Notes under the pieces: generated by a model
What the model was told of the DNA's origin: nothing
Databases searched by the model: none
What the model saw: only the letters and a program-made list of their open reading frames with translations
From: Tethya wilhelma
Lineage: Eukaryota; Porifera; Demospongiae; Tethyida; Tethyidae
DNA length: 64,000 nucleotides
NCBI GenBank assembly: GCA_964030475.1
Contig: CAXIPT010000001.1
Coordinates: 8,690,722 to 8,754,721, forward strand
Direction of reading: 5' to 3'
Part shown: piece after piece, positions 1 through 11,239 of the stretch
Position numbering within the stretch: the first letter of the stretch is position 1
Layout: the number at the start of each line of letters is the position of its first letter
Position numbers and translations under genes: made by a program

Positions 1-107
1 TCAGTTGAAGGAGATGGCCTGGGAATGAGGTAAACACAAGGTGTACACCTTTATGTCACCTGCCACATAATGTATGTAAAGTATCCAGTATTTTTATTCA
101 ATTTCAG

Positions 108-980
108 GATGAACCTACCTTTGAGTTTGTTGTTCGGCCTGAGACTGTGAGTATACCCAAGTACATAACCAGGTCTGTTGATGCTGCTACTGATGGTGAC
201 ACTCTATACTTCAGACCTCACAGTCGTCAGCACGTGTATGTCTATTACTCGTCAAGTGGGAAGTGGTGTCATCTCACCGATACTCCCACTTCAGACTGCT
301 CCATTGTTGTTATCAATGGCATGTTAACAACTGTTGGTGGTTTACAAGATAGGCAGGTCAGTCGCAAGCTATTCAGTTTCGTTAAGCAGAGTTATGATAT
401 CTGGAGGTGGGTGGAAATATTTCCACGTATACCGTATGGTGTAGTACAAACACACTCAGTGTGTTCAGACACGCACCTGATAGTTGCATCAAGTGATTCA
501 GAAACGATTCAAATTATGAACATTGACTCTAAACAGTGGATTGGGGTCTGCGATCAGCCTTCACCGTCTTCACTTTACAGTCTAGTGATGTGTGGAGAAT
601 ATCTCTACTTTATCTACCTAAATAACACAATCTTTAGGTGTTTGAACAGTCACCTCACTGACTCTCTGAAACAAAAACAGCCCCAACATTTGAGTGCAAT
701 TTGGACTGAACTAAAACACACAGGTGTTCTCTCCTACTCTGCATTTGTAGCAATTCACGATCGTCTCATATCAGTCGGTGGGATGGACCCTCAAGGCAAA
801 CGTACTACAGCTGTTAGAATGTACTCTCCCGCTACAGAGAGGTGGGATGTGATAGGACACATGACAAAACCTCGAAGCTGGTGTTTTGCTGCTGTCTTTT
901 CCAACGATCATTTAGCTATAGCAGGTGGAGAAACCTTTGGAGTGACAAGTGAACTTGAAATTGCAATTGTAAATGTGTAG
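108..980 (+). CDS. Kelch-repeat protein, last exon (5' part outside window)
   Basis: An open frame runs from an AG acceptor at 106-107 to a TAG at 978-980, giving about 290 residues. It contains several degenerate kelch blades: hydrophobic-GG turns (LTTVGG, LISVGG, LAIAGG), each followed about 20-25 residues later by a tryptophan in contexts such as TERWDVIGHM. Kelch blades normally form a beta-propeller used for protein binding. Only the propeller part is visible, so the partner domain upstream (BTB, kinase or other) is unknown. The frame stays open back to the acceptor, so the real exon starts at 108 and not at a start codon. A polyadenylation hexamer AATAAA lies at 1230-1235. Family call is firm; function is not. 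Confidence 0.8.
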   Translation, partial: DEPTFEFVVRPETVSIPKYITRSVDAATDGDTLYFRPHSRQHVYVYYSSSGKWCHLTDTPTSDCSIVVINGMLTTVGGLQDRQVSRKLFSFVKQSYDIWRWVEIFPRIPYGVVQTHSVCSDTHLIVASSDSETIQIMNIDSKQWIGVCDQPSPSSLYSLVMCGEYLYFIYLNNTIFRCLNSHLTDSLKQKQPQHLSAIWTELKHTGVLSYSAFVAIHDRLISVGGMDPQGKRTTAVRMYSPATERWDVIGHMTKPRSWCFAAVFSNDHLAIAGGETFGVTSELEIAIVNV

Positions 981-1229
981 TTAAGTGTGGAACTGGTTTC
1001 AAATTAAGAATCAACTAGTTTTTTAGTTGATATGATTGTGTCCTTGTATTCTACCACTGTAGTCACACAGTCACTGCTGATTCTGATTGCTTTTACTACA
1101 AGGAATTCGTGTATGCCTGCATGTAACCCTGGAATGGGATATCAATATTCAGACGTGCATGCAGTAATTTCCTGTGTTACTATGGTGTTACGTAATAATG
1201 TACACTATCATTGTTTTTCATGTGATCTC

Positions 1230-1235
1230 AATAAA
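1230..1235 (+). promoter_or_regulatory. Candidate polyadenylation signal for the kelch gene
   Basis: AATAAA lies 250 bp after the kelch stop codon, and the next gene starts at 1399. Placement fits a 3' UTR end; no transcript evidence is available. Confidence 0.4.
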
Positions 1236-1398
1236 CCCACAAACATGTAATCGTGGTCAGCAGCCATACAAATAATTATCATTGCACGTGTTGATTGTGT
1301 GCTTGTACATTGTGTACGTGTACGTGTGAAGCAACTATTTTTATACGGCTGGAGCGACTGTTCTCTCTCTAACAAGCACGCAAATACTTCACGGAGAG

Positions 1399-4300
1399 AT
1401 GTATTCTCGAGTGATCGTGGGTCTGCTTGCAGCCGTCGCTGTACTTCTTGTCAAAGTGTCAGGTAAAAGTGTTTATGATAATTTTTTGTCTGCAGCTTAG
1501 ATTTTTGGTTTAGATAGTAGTGTCTCTCTCTCAAGTGCAGTTGGGTAGATTTTCGTGACTTAAGTGCTCATTGTCAAAATTTACTTCTTGGTCAATACTA
1601 AGTTTTCTTGCAGTTAACTTATAAAGCCTGAAAAATGAGTGTGCTGAATCTTCGTGGTACTGCTTCCATGCTCCCCTCTCACGTTTTATATCGTCTAACA
1701 TAGCCAACATCTAGGTGACAAAATCAGTGCTTATTTTGAGCCAATGTGAGATTTTGATTGATCCATGTGGTGTGTGTAGTTTGTTAGGTGTTTAGTGGTG
1801 GACATTGGCATGAAGTCTAGTTCAAACAGTTTGTTTATAAGTGTTGAAGATAATATGTAAAGTTGACCTTTAGCTTAGTTTATCAAGTTTCATATTATCA
1901 CATATTCATAATTCTATCTTGGGCTCTTTGTTCTTCATCCTATAATTGTGGTTAGTCTCATTCTCCTAAAGAAAGCTTAAGAGCTTATCATTGATCATGA
2001 ATCGATAAGGTTGTCTCATTGACCTCCCAAGTTTAATTGTACTGAAGGTTGGTATTGTTTATTCATTGTCCTCCTATGATAGTGATGCTGTAGATGTTTG
2101 TCAGTGTCGTGATCTTTTCTTTTTGTTAGAGCAGTTTGTCATGGCTGTTATCTCATTATGTTGTCATGGAGAGTACTTGAGTTGTTGTTATGTTAGTGCA
2201 TGCTACTTACAGTGTGGTTACCTGGCTTCATTAATAGCTCAAGTGCTTGTTCCTCTACAAAACATTGATTAGGTCTGTTGTCTTCTGACATTGATAATGG
2301 CTTTCATAAATTCTTTGCTTGAGAGTGACTATATAGTTATATTGTACCTTACACATTATGCATAAGAGTTCCAGGTGTATTGTGTTGTGTACAGGTAGAT
2401 TCACAAATTGTGGCTTAATTTGAGCTTTAGTGCCATCATTAGCTCTGGATACATGCATAGCACATGCAAAGCATTACAGTCTGTTCATCTGTCTGTCTGT
2501 TACCACTTATTCTCAAGAACACAGCTCCAGTGATAAAATTGAAGTATAACTCACCTTCATAGTAAAAGCACCAATGGTGCACAAGCCTCAGCGGCGGAGC
2601 ATAAATCACAGCAATGAACCAGATGAGCAATGCAATGATTATATCAGCTGTTGTCAGATGCTACTGAGCAAACCTATGGGATACCTGAATCATGTAATAT
2701 CTGTACTCGGTTGCCATGCAGCTTAGCTAGCTCACTCCATGGTAACAGTATTATCAGTGTGCAAATGCTGTATTTCTAGTTGCTGAGGTCTGATGCTTTG
2801 TGCTTCTCTGAGTACTTTGATGCATGCCGTGCTGATTGATCATACCCAAATAGCTAGGACATATAGTGTGCATTAACTAGAGATACAGGTGAGGTTGGTT
2901 TGACTCTACCTCATAGTATATAGTCTGTAGGACACCTTCTGTTCATTATCATCTTTGTTATTTACTGCATGGTCACGAGTGTTTTATATAGCTGTGTTAT
3001 AGATAAGAGACTACCTTGAATATACATTTAACTATTTTTACAATTGTGTGAAATGTTTTGTAATTGCTACCTCGACATACATCAGATTCTGTAGTTAATT
3101 CCCAGGAGTCTAAGCTATAGCCCTGAGGGTTATATACCTTTGGTGTTTTCATTAGAAGTGAATTCTTCCTTTATTGGTACAGCTGGTGTATTGTTTTACC
3201 TGTCTCTATGTAGTAAACAGCATGGCATTTTTGTGCACCATATATAGTGTTGTGTGTTATTTTGTAAACAACTCTATCGTTGGTTAATTGAGGTGTGCAA
3301 ACTACTTAATTTCACACATTAAATTAGTAACTATACTAACAAGTCACTTCTCCTACAAATTGATCCAATTCAATGCACTTGTTGTGTACACACCAGCTTT
3401 GTCACTCACTGTATAAGTTGGAAGCCTGCCCACTATCATATGTTTGCCATCTATAGCTGATTTGTCTTTCATTCAATAAACAGGAACTGATGTATTAATT
3501 GGAGACCTACCTAATGAACAGCACGGTATTGATGGAAATCTCTATGTGGTTGATTCAAGAACACTTCGATTTGAAGACTTTGACTATGATGGTGGTGGAC
3601 CAGGTGAATAGCATGACTGGATTTATTTTGTGCAATGTACAGTAAAGATTTAGAAGGGCTCCTTCAAAGAGAATAAGGATGAAATACATAGGCTTTTAAG
3701 TTTCTAAATGTTCAATAGTTTGTGCCACTCATTCAAAGTTGTTCGCAGTGTCTACTTCCACCCCACACATGTACCTCAGTCATGACTAATTCAACAGCTA
3801 TGCAATAATCTACTAGACCATAACAAGCTTTCCCATGTACACAATGTTTGTCCTGCCTATAGATATGCTAGCATTAAAAACTATTATTGTCCTGAAGCAA
3901 TTAATTGGAATAATGGGTGATCAGATGTTTCAGTCATGTGTACATGTAGGAATGGTGTATAGATTGGATGCAAATTATGTCTATCTTTTACAATAATACC
4001 AGAACATGCATGTTATACAATTATGGGTGTCTTATTAACTGTTCTAGAGCACCACAGATCCTCTGTGTTGTAGCACTTAAAGATTGGTCTAGATACAGTA
4101 CATCATGTTCAGTTGGTGTTTGAGACTAAAGTCCATCTGGTTGGAGAATGCCACCGAAAGTGAAATAATGAGATGCATGCAATACTCTTCTTATGGGACA
4201 AAATAGCTAACTTTTGACTGGTAAGGTGTAGGAAGATGGAAAAGCAATCAGAAGAACAGGGAGAACGAGCGCTTTTAAATGGTTGCATATTTAGAAAGTT

Positions 4301-5132
4301 ATTCAATTTTTTCTAGAGGCCTTCTCAAACCAGCTGGACTGTAGGGGAGTGTTTGTGAGTGATAGTGTTGTGGTTGGCAGCAGAGGAGGTACTACAGCTG
4401 TATGTCATACTGACCTGGCATGTGATCATTTTAGTTAGCCTCGTGCCCAGGCTCCTTATAACNATTGGGGCCATTCTGGCCATCCTGTTGGTAGTGCTAC
4501 TGGTGACACTCATCATGTGAGTTTGAACATTAGTATTGTAGTTATCATACTGTCTCACTGTTTACTGTAGTCTCGCGTGGAGCTTGCATATTAGAGAGGG
4601 GCTGGCTACGCGAGACTATGTTTACTGAGCAAAGAATACATCATGCCTGGGTATTGTATTTGTTGTCTCCACATTGCACCGCAATCTGTTAGCATACATG
4701 CATTGTGGTATAATTATTATACAGTAGCTACATCAAGTTTAATTAAATCGTTATAAACTTGTATATACACCAAACTTGTAGGCTATATATATGCACAGCT
4801 CCTCAATCATACATTTACACTGTAATAAGAAAATGGTAAAGATGGCCAGTGCAAAAAATCAATAATAGCAGCATGTAGAATGCCTGGGAATGATGTAACT
4901 ACTGTAGTCCATTATGTAAGAGTGCAAGATGGTTTTTAATGTATGCTTTCATGCATTTACCTTTCCATATCTACATGCATCGTACATGCATGCACACAGA
5001 GTAATCACTCTCAGGAAAATGTCATACAAGCATCATTCAGCACCACAAGGAGGATTTGACAACAAGGTGTATTACTTTTCTGAAACTAGTGATGCCAAGG
5101 AACCTTTGGATGACAGTGTCAAAGTCACATAA
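1399..5132 (+). CDS. DM13-like single-pass membrane protein (four exons seen)
   Basis: Exon 1 (1399-1462) encodes a signal peptide starting MYSRVIVGLLAAVAVLLV. Exon 2 (3484-3603) encodes a stretch with the hallmarks of the start of a DM13 domain: GDLP, then HGIDGNLYVVD, then LRFEDFDYDGGGP. Exon 3 ends at 4516 and encodes a hydrophobic helix of about 20 residues (4452-4514). Exon 4 (5000-5132) encodes a short cytosolic tail and stop. Phases agree for 1-2 and 3-4. Exon 2 joins exon 3 in frame only if the acceptor at 4433-4434 is used; the one at 4449-4450 is out of phase. The second half of DM13 is not found between 3604 and 4434, so an exon may be missing or the domain is truncated. DM13 is thought to be an extracellular redox-related module. 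ATTAAA at 5153-5158 could end the transcript. Confidence 0.6.
1463..3483 (+). other. First intron of the DM13-like gene
   Basis: The intron runs from GTAAAA to a CAG acceptor at 3481-3483. I see no gene in it; the short open frames have no coding character. Confidence 0.5.
4127..4342. mobile_element. Miniature inverted-repeat element, TAAAGTCCATCTGG family
   Basis: The left end begins TAAAGTCCATCTGG and the right end reads CCAGCTGGACTGTA, nearly its reverse complement. A second copy of similar size with matching interior lies at 54282-54511. The element sits just before the membrane-helix exon of the DM13-like gene. Confidence 0.65.
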
Positions 5133-5307
5133 TAACACATGTATACATGACAATTAAATAGCATACTAGTTAATATAGTAGAAGAACTAATGTTGTAACT
5201 GTTATATTAGCAGAAACTATATGTACATTATGTATAGTATATAATTAATTCTGTTTATTGTATTATCCCACTCCTTTCTTGTATGTACTGCATGTATTAT
5301 GTTATTA

Positions 5308-5313
5308 TTTATT
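5308..5313 (-). promoter_or_regulatory. Candidate polyadenylation signal for the 686-residue gene
   Basis: AATAAA on the minus strand, about 90 bp past the stop codon at 5401. The convergent DM13-like gene ends at 5132 on the other strand, so the two 3' ends may nearly overlap. Confidence 0.4.
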
Positions 5314-5400
5314 ATTGTTATATCTATTGTTGCTATTGCTTCAAATTCATCCATTTTTGCTTAACAGTTGGGGTGTTGTACACACAATGCATGTACTGTC

Positions 5401-7461
5401 CTAAAAGAAGTTCTTATCAGTACTAGCTGAGTCAGCAATCTCTGACATCAATGTAACAGCTTTAGCATTGTTCGTATCTTTGCTTCTTGTGTATAGTGAA
5501 AGGATGTGTACGATCCTTGAAAATTGTCGAGCACACTTCTGTCTTTTCCAGATTTTGTGTATCGTTGTCAGATGTTTGAGCATGTTGTCAAGGTCCAGTT
5601 CCAGAGGCACAACTTGAGAGAGAGACACCACTGCCTCACAGAACAACTCACTCACTGCAGACTCTTCATCCATTCCATTTCTAACCTGAATAGATCTAAG
5701 TGTCTTGAATTGCGTGGCATGTTGGGCTATGATTGTTGCTAGGCTGTTGAGGTATGGAATGGGAAGAACAAGAGTCTGTGAACCTACATAGAGTTGTGTG
5801 ATCTGACTGTTGAGGATAAGTCCATGTACGGTAGCACCAACTGCAAACCTTGTATGTGTCTCCGGGTCTAAATTACCAACTTCTTCAAGATGAAGTCTCA
5901 GCGAACTTGTAGATAGGTTTGGAAGCAATGAGCGATTCTCTTCAGGACCACCAATATTCAACTCAATTGACTTCAGAACGACTGGAACAGCTATCTTGGA
6001 GAAGAATGAGAAGAAAGAAGGCAGTTGTTTGATGTCAAGGGATAGGGATTTCATAGATTGACCATCAACAGTACAGTGCATGGAGTGATCCAAATCATCT
6101 AGGTCTAGATGTGTTTCTGCATTTTCATTTCCTTCCTGTGTATCATGAAGGCCTGTTATTCTGGATATCCTTAGTATTTGCTCATGTGTTGTTGGAGTGT
6201 AAAGATATGTCAAAATGACCTTTGACAGAGAAGCAATGTTCAACTGTGACTGAGGATTGAGGCCACATAGTTTTAAACTTTTCATTCCTCTCTTTTCCAA
6301 CGATCGGGCAACTGCCATCATAACAGCATCAAACTTACAGCTGGCTCTGAAACAACCATATAAATGAAGTGTACTCAACTGCTTTTGGTTGTCGACTATA
6401 GCTGCAAGCTTGTACAGTGGATGTTCTTCTAACTTGTTGTTCACACTATCTACAAGAAAATGAATTTCAATCTCCTTCAATCCATTGTAAGTTGATAGAT
6501 CTAAAGGATCAGCTGGAGATCTAAAGCCAAGATAAGAGGACAGTAACTCCATACTCTGGTTGAACGACTGACCGTCCCAATTGTTTACATTAAGTGCCAT
6601 CAATCTTGAATCCTTTGTAGAGAAATTATCTTTGAGGATATTCACCCAACCATCAACATCCAGAAAGCCATGTGGCTTGCTTCCAGAAACAAGCTGAACA
6701 ACTTCAACTTGCGACATGAACTCCTCTAGGATACTCCAACCACCACAGTCAACACCAAATATGGAATACACTGGCTCATATAGAGGAAGGAAACGAGAGC
6801 GACAGTTAAAATGATCCAAAAGAATTCTCATCAGGGACAAAACACAACTTGTAGATTCTTTCTTCCAAGGTACTACAAGGGAGGTCAACCGACTAGGAGT
6901 AACTCGACTCTGACTGAAATCAAAGTAACTCAATCCTTGGTATTCCAGTGAAACTGAAGGCATTGGTGATCCATCTGTAGACAGCAACTGAATTGGAGTA
7001 GACAGCAGCAGGGCATAGGAAGAAGACACTCGGAGTGATGATCTCCTTCTACAGGAAGGATACACTGTTATAGTGTGTGTTATAGTCTGGACAAGATCAA
7101 TAATCTCCTGGACAACATGACTTTCTGCTAGTCTCAAAACTCTCTCCTTTGGTCCCACAGCCTGGCTATCATTGGTGTTGATTTCATTGCACTGATAACA
7201 ATGACAGTATTTGCACTCTGGGGAGATCATGGCCTTGAAATAGTCATAGAGGGCTTGCCAGTAAGTTGACAGGTCCAGTCCATATACAACGGGAGTGTCT
7301 TCTAGCGTCTGAAGATCGTATGCTGGGAGACGACAAAGAAGTTGGTGTCTCAGATGTGACGGTAACAGGGAGAGGGTGTCGGGAGTGTACTGGTCCAGAT
7401 GTCCCACCAGATAGAAGAGACATAGCTCCTGAAGAGAGAGCAGCTTGCTTCTTTCAGACAT
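5401..7461 (-). CDS. Leucine-rich protein of a sponge-expanded family, 686 aa, intronless
   Basis: A single uninterrupted frame starts with ATG at 7459-7461. The first 55 residues are leucine-rich, with an LP..LR..LL..LP..DL..LE.T.V pattern resembling short adaptor boxes of ubiquitin-ligase substrate receptors (F-box or BC-box-like); this is a resemblance only. A CxxC-type cluster with C, H and C follows near residues 83-91. The rest contains irregular leucine-rich segments such as LSTLHLYGCF, MKSLKLCGL and MKSLSLDI, which suggests a degenerate leucine-rich-repeat fold. No membrane helix, signal peptide or nucleotide-binding motif is seen. It is paralogous to the gene at 7900-9473 on the same strand, so a tandem duplication is likely. 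Function is not recognised. Confidence 0.75.
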   Translation of the reverse strand: MSERSKLLSLQELCLFYLVGHLDQYTPDTLSLLPSHLRHQLLCRLPAYDLQTLEDTPVVYGLDLSTYWQALYDYFKAMISPECKYCHCYQCNEINTNDSQAVGPKERVLRLAESHVVQEIIDLVQTITHTITVYPSCRRRSSLRVSSSYALLLSTPIQLLSTDGSPMPSVSLEYQGLSYFDFSQSRVTPSRLTSLVVPWKKESTSCVLSLMRILLDHFNCRSRFLPLYEPVYSIFGVDCGGWSILEEFMSQVEVVQLVSGSKPHGFLDVDGWVNILKDNFSTKDSRLMALNVNNWDGQSFNQSMELLSSYLGFRSPADPLDLSTYNGLKEIEIHFLVDSVNNKLEEHPLYKLAAIVDNQKQLSTLHLYGCFRASCKFDAVMMAVARSLEKRGMKSLKLCGLNPQSQLNIASLSKVILTYLYTPTTHEQILRISRITGLHDTQEGNENAETHLDLDDLDHSMHCTVDGQSMKSLSLDIKQLPSFFSFFSKIAVPVVLKSIELNIGGPEENRSLLPNLSTSSLRLHLEEVGNLDPETHTRFAVGATVHGLILNSQITQLYVGSQTLVLPIPYLNSLATIIAQHATQFKTLRSIQVRNGMDEESAVSELFCEAVVSLSQVVPLELDLDNMLKHLTTIHKIWKRQKCARQFSRIVHILSLYTRSKDTNNAKAVTLMSEIADSASTDKNFF

Positions 7462-7899
7462 TTTAGAATTGGGGGAGAATCCTAATTAACAAACAAAAAT
7501 TAATCAAGACATATACATGTACATGGCTGTGAACTCAAAATAGTAAGTATTTCAATCTGCAGACTCTACAACAAAAATTGATGCATATATATACGTCATC
7601 CGAAGTTCAATCTATCTTATAGATCAGGCCTGTCATGCTGTGTTTGTACAATCCACAAATGAATGAATGAATGAATGAATGAATGAATGAATGAATGAAT
7701 GAATGAATAAATGAATGAATGAAATTTTAATATCACACATGAAACAATGCATCGGGCCAAATATGGTCAAGTGACAAAAATAACAAATTATAAGCAATGG
7801 AACAGTAAATCTATAATGTACATGCAGTATATAAAACCATGATGTCAAGAGCATACATATGCAGTATTATAAGAATTAAGTCATACAAAAACATGGTAC
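7462..7899. other. Spacer between the two leucine-rich paralogues
   Basis: No gene is seen. It holds a GAAT microsatellite at 7658-7722 and otherwise AT-rich sequence that should include the promoter of the 686-residue gene. Confidence 0.6.
7658..7722. repeat. (GAAT)n microsatellite
   Basis: About 16 units with one GAATAAAT interruption near the right end. Confidence 0.9.
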
Positions 7900-9473
7900 T
7901 TACATTCTAGAGCTAGCATATATTTGTACTGAACATGCCATATTGTGCAAAAAGGTAGGAAGTTTGTTGTCGTCCAGCACAACATGTGGCTTTTTTGAAC
8001 TACTGGGAGCAATAAGTATAATTCTACTAAATTTTTGAGCAGGTTTTTTCTCATTCCAAACATCAACAAATGTTTCCAAGTGATGTGGATTCATAGATTC
8101 AAGTCTGAGCTCCAAAGAAGTGACTTGAGCGAGAGAAATAAGAGACTTGCACAAGGCAACCACATTTTTTTGATCTTCAGGTGTATTGGGCACACTACCC
8201 AAAGATCCATTGACAATTCTAATGGATTTGAGTGACTTAAATTGTTCTGCATGCTCAACCAACACTGCTGCAAGACTCTTGAAGTATGAAGTAGCGGCAA
8301 AAGAACGAGCAATATTATCAATATATAAAGACACACAAAGATGCTTGATTTGATTATTGAGTAGTAATGCACGTTCAGTTGGACTCAATTCGAACACAGT
8401 CAGAGTGGTGGTAAAATTTTGGAAAATGCTTAGTGTCACTGATTCTGCAGTTATGTTTGGAAAGAGAGAGTCGTTTGTAGCTGCAGGACTACCAATAACG
8501 AGTCCAATGGACTTTAGAACAACTGGGCTGGCAATATATGAAAAAACAGTAGGTGAAGGGAAGCGAGATATTAGCTCCAGATCAAGGTAAAGGGTTTTGC
8601 CCACCCAGGTAGTAAGGGGCATATGCCACGGCAGGTCAGATTCTGCACCAGACTCTATACAATAATATCTCTCTTTCCTTGTACTTATGCGACGATATTG
8701 ATGTAAGAGCTGGAATACTTGTTGATGTGTCGTTGGTGTAGTGAGATACGAGGATATAACATTTGAAACTGAAGCAGTGTCAAATTGATCGCCGCTTTCA
8801 TTGCAAAAGATAACTTTGACAGTAGCTACATTACCTTTTTCTACCAGTCGAGCAATTGCCATCATCACAGCCCTAGACTGCGGTGTTGCAAGTAGAATTC
8901 CTTCCAATTCAAGTGTGTTCAACTGTTCTTGGCTGTTAATTAGTTTAGCCAACCCATACGGAGGATGCGCTCCAGTACTATATAGGTCTTTCTTCTCACC
9001 ATGATCAAAACCTAACTTGATGTGTTTCAATCCCTTGAATTGTGTGCGTTCCAATCCCTTGAATAGTGTGTACTTTAATCTCTTGAATGGTGTGTGTGGC
9101 AGTGAATTTGGTGGGCAAAGATAGGGACTCAAACGTTCAATGACATCATTGAAATACCTAAAATCTACAGAGTAGCAATCTCGAGAACTAAAATAAAACT
9201 CAAGCTTCGAAAATCGAGAACCCTTGATGGAGAATGTTTTCATCAGAATGTTGGTCCACATGTCAGGACGAGAGTGATCTGAGCTTAGTTTAGCTTGTGC
9301 TTTAGAGTAACAAACAATTGTTTCAGCATATGACAGGTATCGTTCAGCAAGCATCCATTTACTACTGTCTTGATCAGCAAGCCTCCAGTGCAGAGAATTG
9401 TTTAGAGGCAACAGATATGATTGATATTTGAAATGATCTAAAAGAAGCTCTATAAGTTTCAAAGCTCCATCAC
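7900..9473 (-). CDS. Leucine-rich paralogue, N-terminus lost at an assembly gap
   Basis: The frame is open from the unknown base at 9474 to a TAA at 7900-7902, about 520 residues. Its start (DGALKLIELLLDHF) aligns with an internal segment of the 686-residue neighbour (CVLSLMRILLDHF, about residue 205), so roughly 200 residues are missing. The usual first codon given by translation (9462) is a TTG and is not a real start. The paralogy continues throughout: FSIKGSRF against FSTKDSRL, and VVLKSIGLVIG against VVLKSIELNIG. The final codons overlap a GTAAGT donor, so the true C-terminus may be spliced elsewhere. No known enzyme motif is visible; role unknown. Confidence 0.7.
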
Positions 9474-9474
9474 N

Positions 9475-9697
9475 TATGCACGCTGTGTATATATAGCAAG
9501 AACCGGAATGACATTGTAGTAATTGACCTTTGTGGGGTAACAGATGCTTATCCTGATTGATAATATGACAATGAATTTACTATAAAGGTATTAAATTATA
9601 CTGTGGACTCTCCTGAACTGTGTCTGTGGTATTCATTATCAAAACAGCTATAGTGTATAAAACTCTTATTAACCTAGCCAGCTTGGCGTCTGTGTCT

Positions 9698-9738
<41 letters not shown>

Positions 9739-9906
9739 ACACACACACACACACACCAATTAGCACATCACTGATCTGACTAATTAAATTTGCAAATGGT
9801 CATAAATTATTAAAATTGAAAGCAAATAATCAAACAAATAAATAATAATTATGTCAAAGTTATACATGTGGCACCACTGAACACAAAAATAAACACACAC
9901 TTCATC
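9475..9906. other. Gene-free spacer with (AC)n tract
   Basis: No coding signal. It holds a long (AC)n run at about 9701-9757 and AT-rich sequence downstream of the lipase stop codon. Confidence 0.6.
9701..9757. repeat. (AC)n microsatellite
   Basis: A CA dinucleotide run with one AT interruption, downstream of the lipase gene. Confidence 0.9.
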
Positions 9907-10280
9907 TCAATGTAAAAATTCTCTAATTAAGCGAACAATTTCACTGTAGACAAGTGTTGGAGCATCAAGCCCCCAAATGAAGTCCAAATGATCATACTTG
10001 TCTATTGTTAAGTTATAAAATACAGCACCTGTGGCATTAACCTTTGGCTTCATATGTGCAACATCTGTGGGATCAGCAAGCCAGTCATGGCTTCCAGTGA
10101 AAAGTGCTGTGGGTACATTCAACTTGGTGATATTGTAAGAGGGAGATGATTCCTAATAAGAACACACAGCAGAGTGATGCATCAAACTATTATTGATCAC
10201 ATACATTGTCATTAACTATCTAGACTACAGTTTTGATAATGATGAATCAACATAATCTCCTAATGACAACCAAACTAAAG

Positions 10281-10318
<38 letters not shown>

Positions 10319-11190
10319 GGCATTCTAAACAACTTACTGTTCCATATCTCATCACATTCCCATGCTTGCCATAATCATACATTGCAAATCTCCCTGACCT
10401 CACTTCCTGTACGTAATATATTGTACAAAGCAAAAGAAATCGACCATTAAGATCGTACAGCCCAATACATACATTGACCTGAGGTTACCTGTGCATAATG
10501 TTCAATGTTCTTCACTGATGTCCCGGCAGGAGTATGAGTGTAGTAAACTGGAAGGCGAGTCTATGGGAACATATAAATCTACCATGAATTGGTTACAAAA
10601 ATAAGCAGTCAACAGAGACCCGTTCATAACAAAAATCTTCACTATAATACTACTATTTTAGTTGAACTATACAGTGTAAGCCAGCCAAACTGTATCTGAT
10701 TATAATTATAATATATTTTGCTCATAATTTTTTGACATGGTAACTTTTACTGGTAAAGGTAGATATGAGTGGATGTGGCAAACGTAAGCATCATAGGTCA
10801 GTCGTTGAACAACTAAGTGCATGCATTCTACAATTACTTATTAAGAGTCAAAGCACAATAACCTCCTAGAGAGGGTGCAAATTACTGAGAATCAACAATA
10901 GTCCAATGTTGTAGTCACACAATGCATCCAATGGTGTGACCCTACATGTGACCATCAGATGCAGAGCATATTATACCAATAACAATAAGTGCCATGCATG
11001 TGACTCACAACATTGATGTTAGGCATATCTACTCCACATATGAGAAACAAAACGTCTTCACACACGTCAGCTAACTCCATGTCAGCAGTGCACACCCTTT
11101 CTGCAAGTTGTTTGATGACCCAATTGCTAGGGAAGAAGTCTTTGTCATCAAATATTTCAGTGATACGCTGGATGTGTGTATGAGAGAGAN

Positions 11191-11239
<49 letters not shown>

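Noticed and set aside
1032..1250. 72-residue open frame after the kelch gene
   Set aside because: It lies in the likely 3' UTR, has no domain or splice support, and contains the AATAAA.
4325..4558. Minus-strand frame across the TM exon of the DM13-like gene
   Set aside because: The plus-strand reading gives a hydrophobic helix with in-phase splice sites; the minus frame has low-complexity content.
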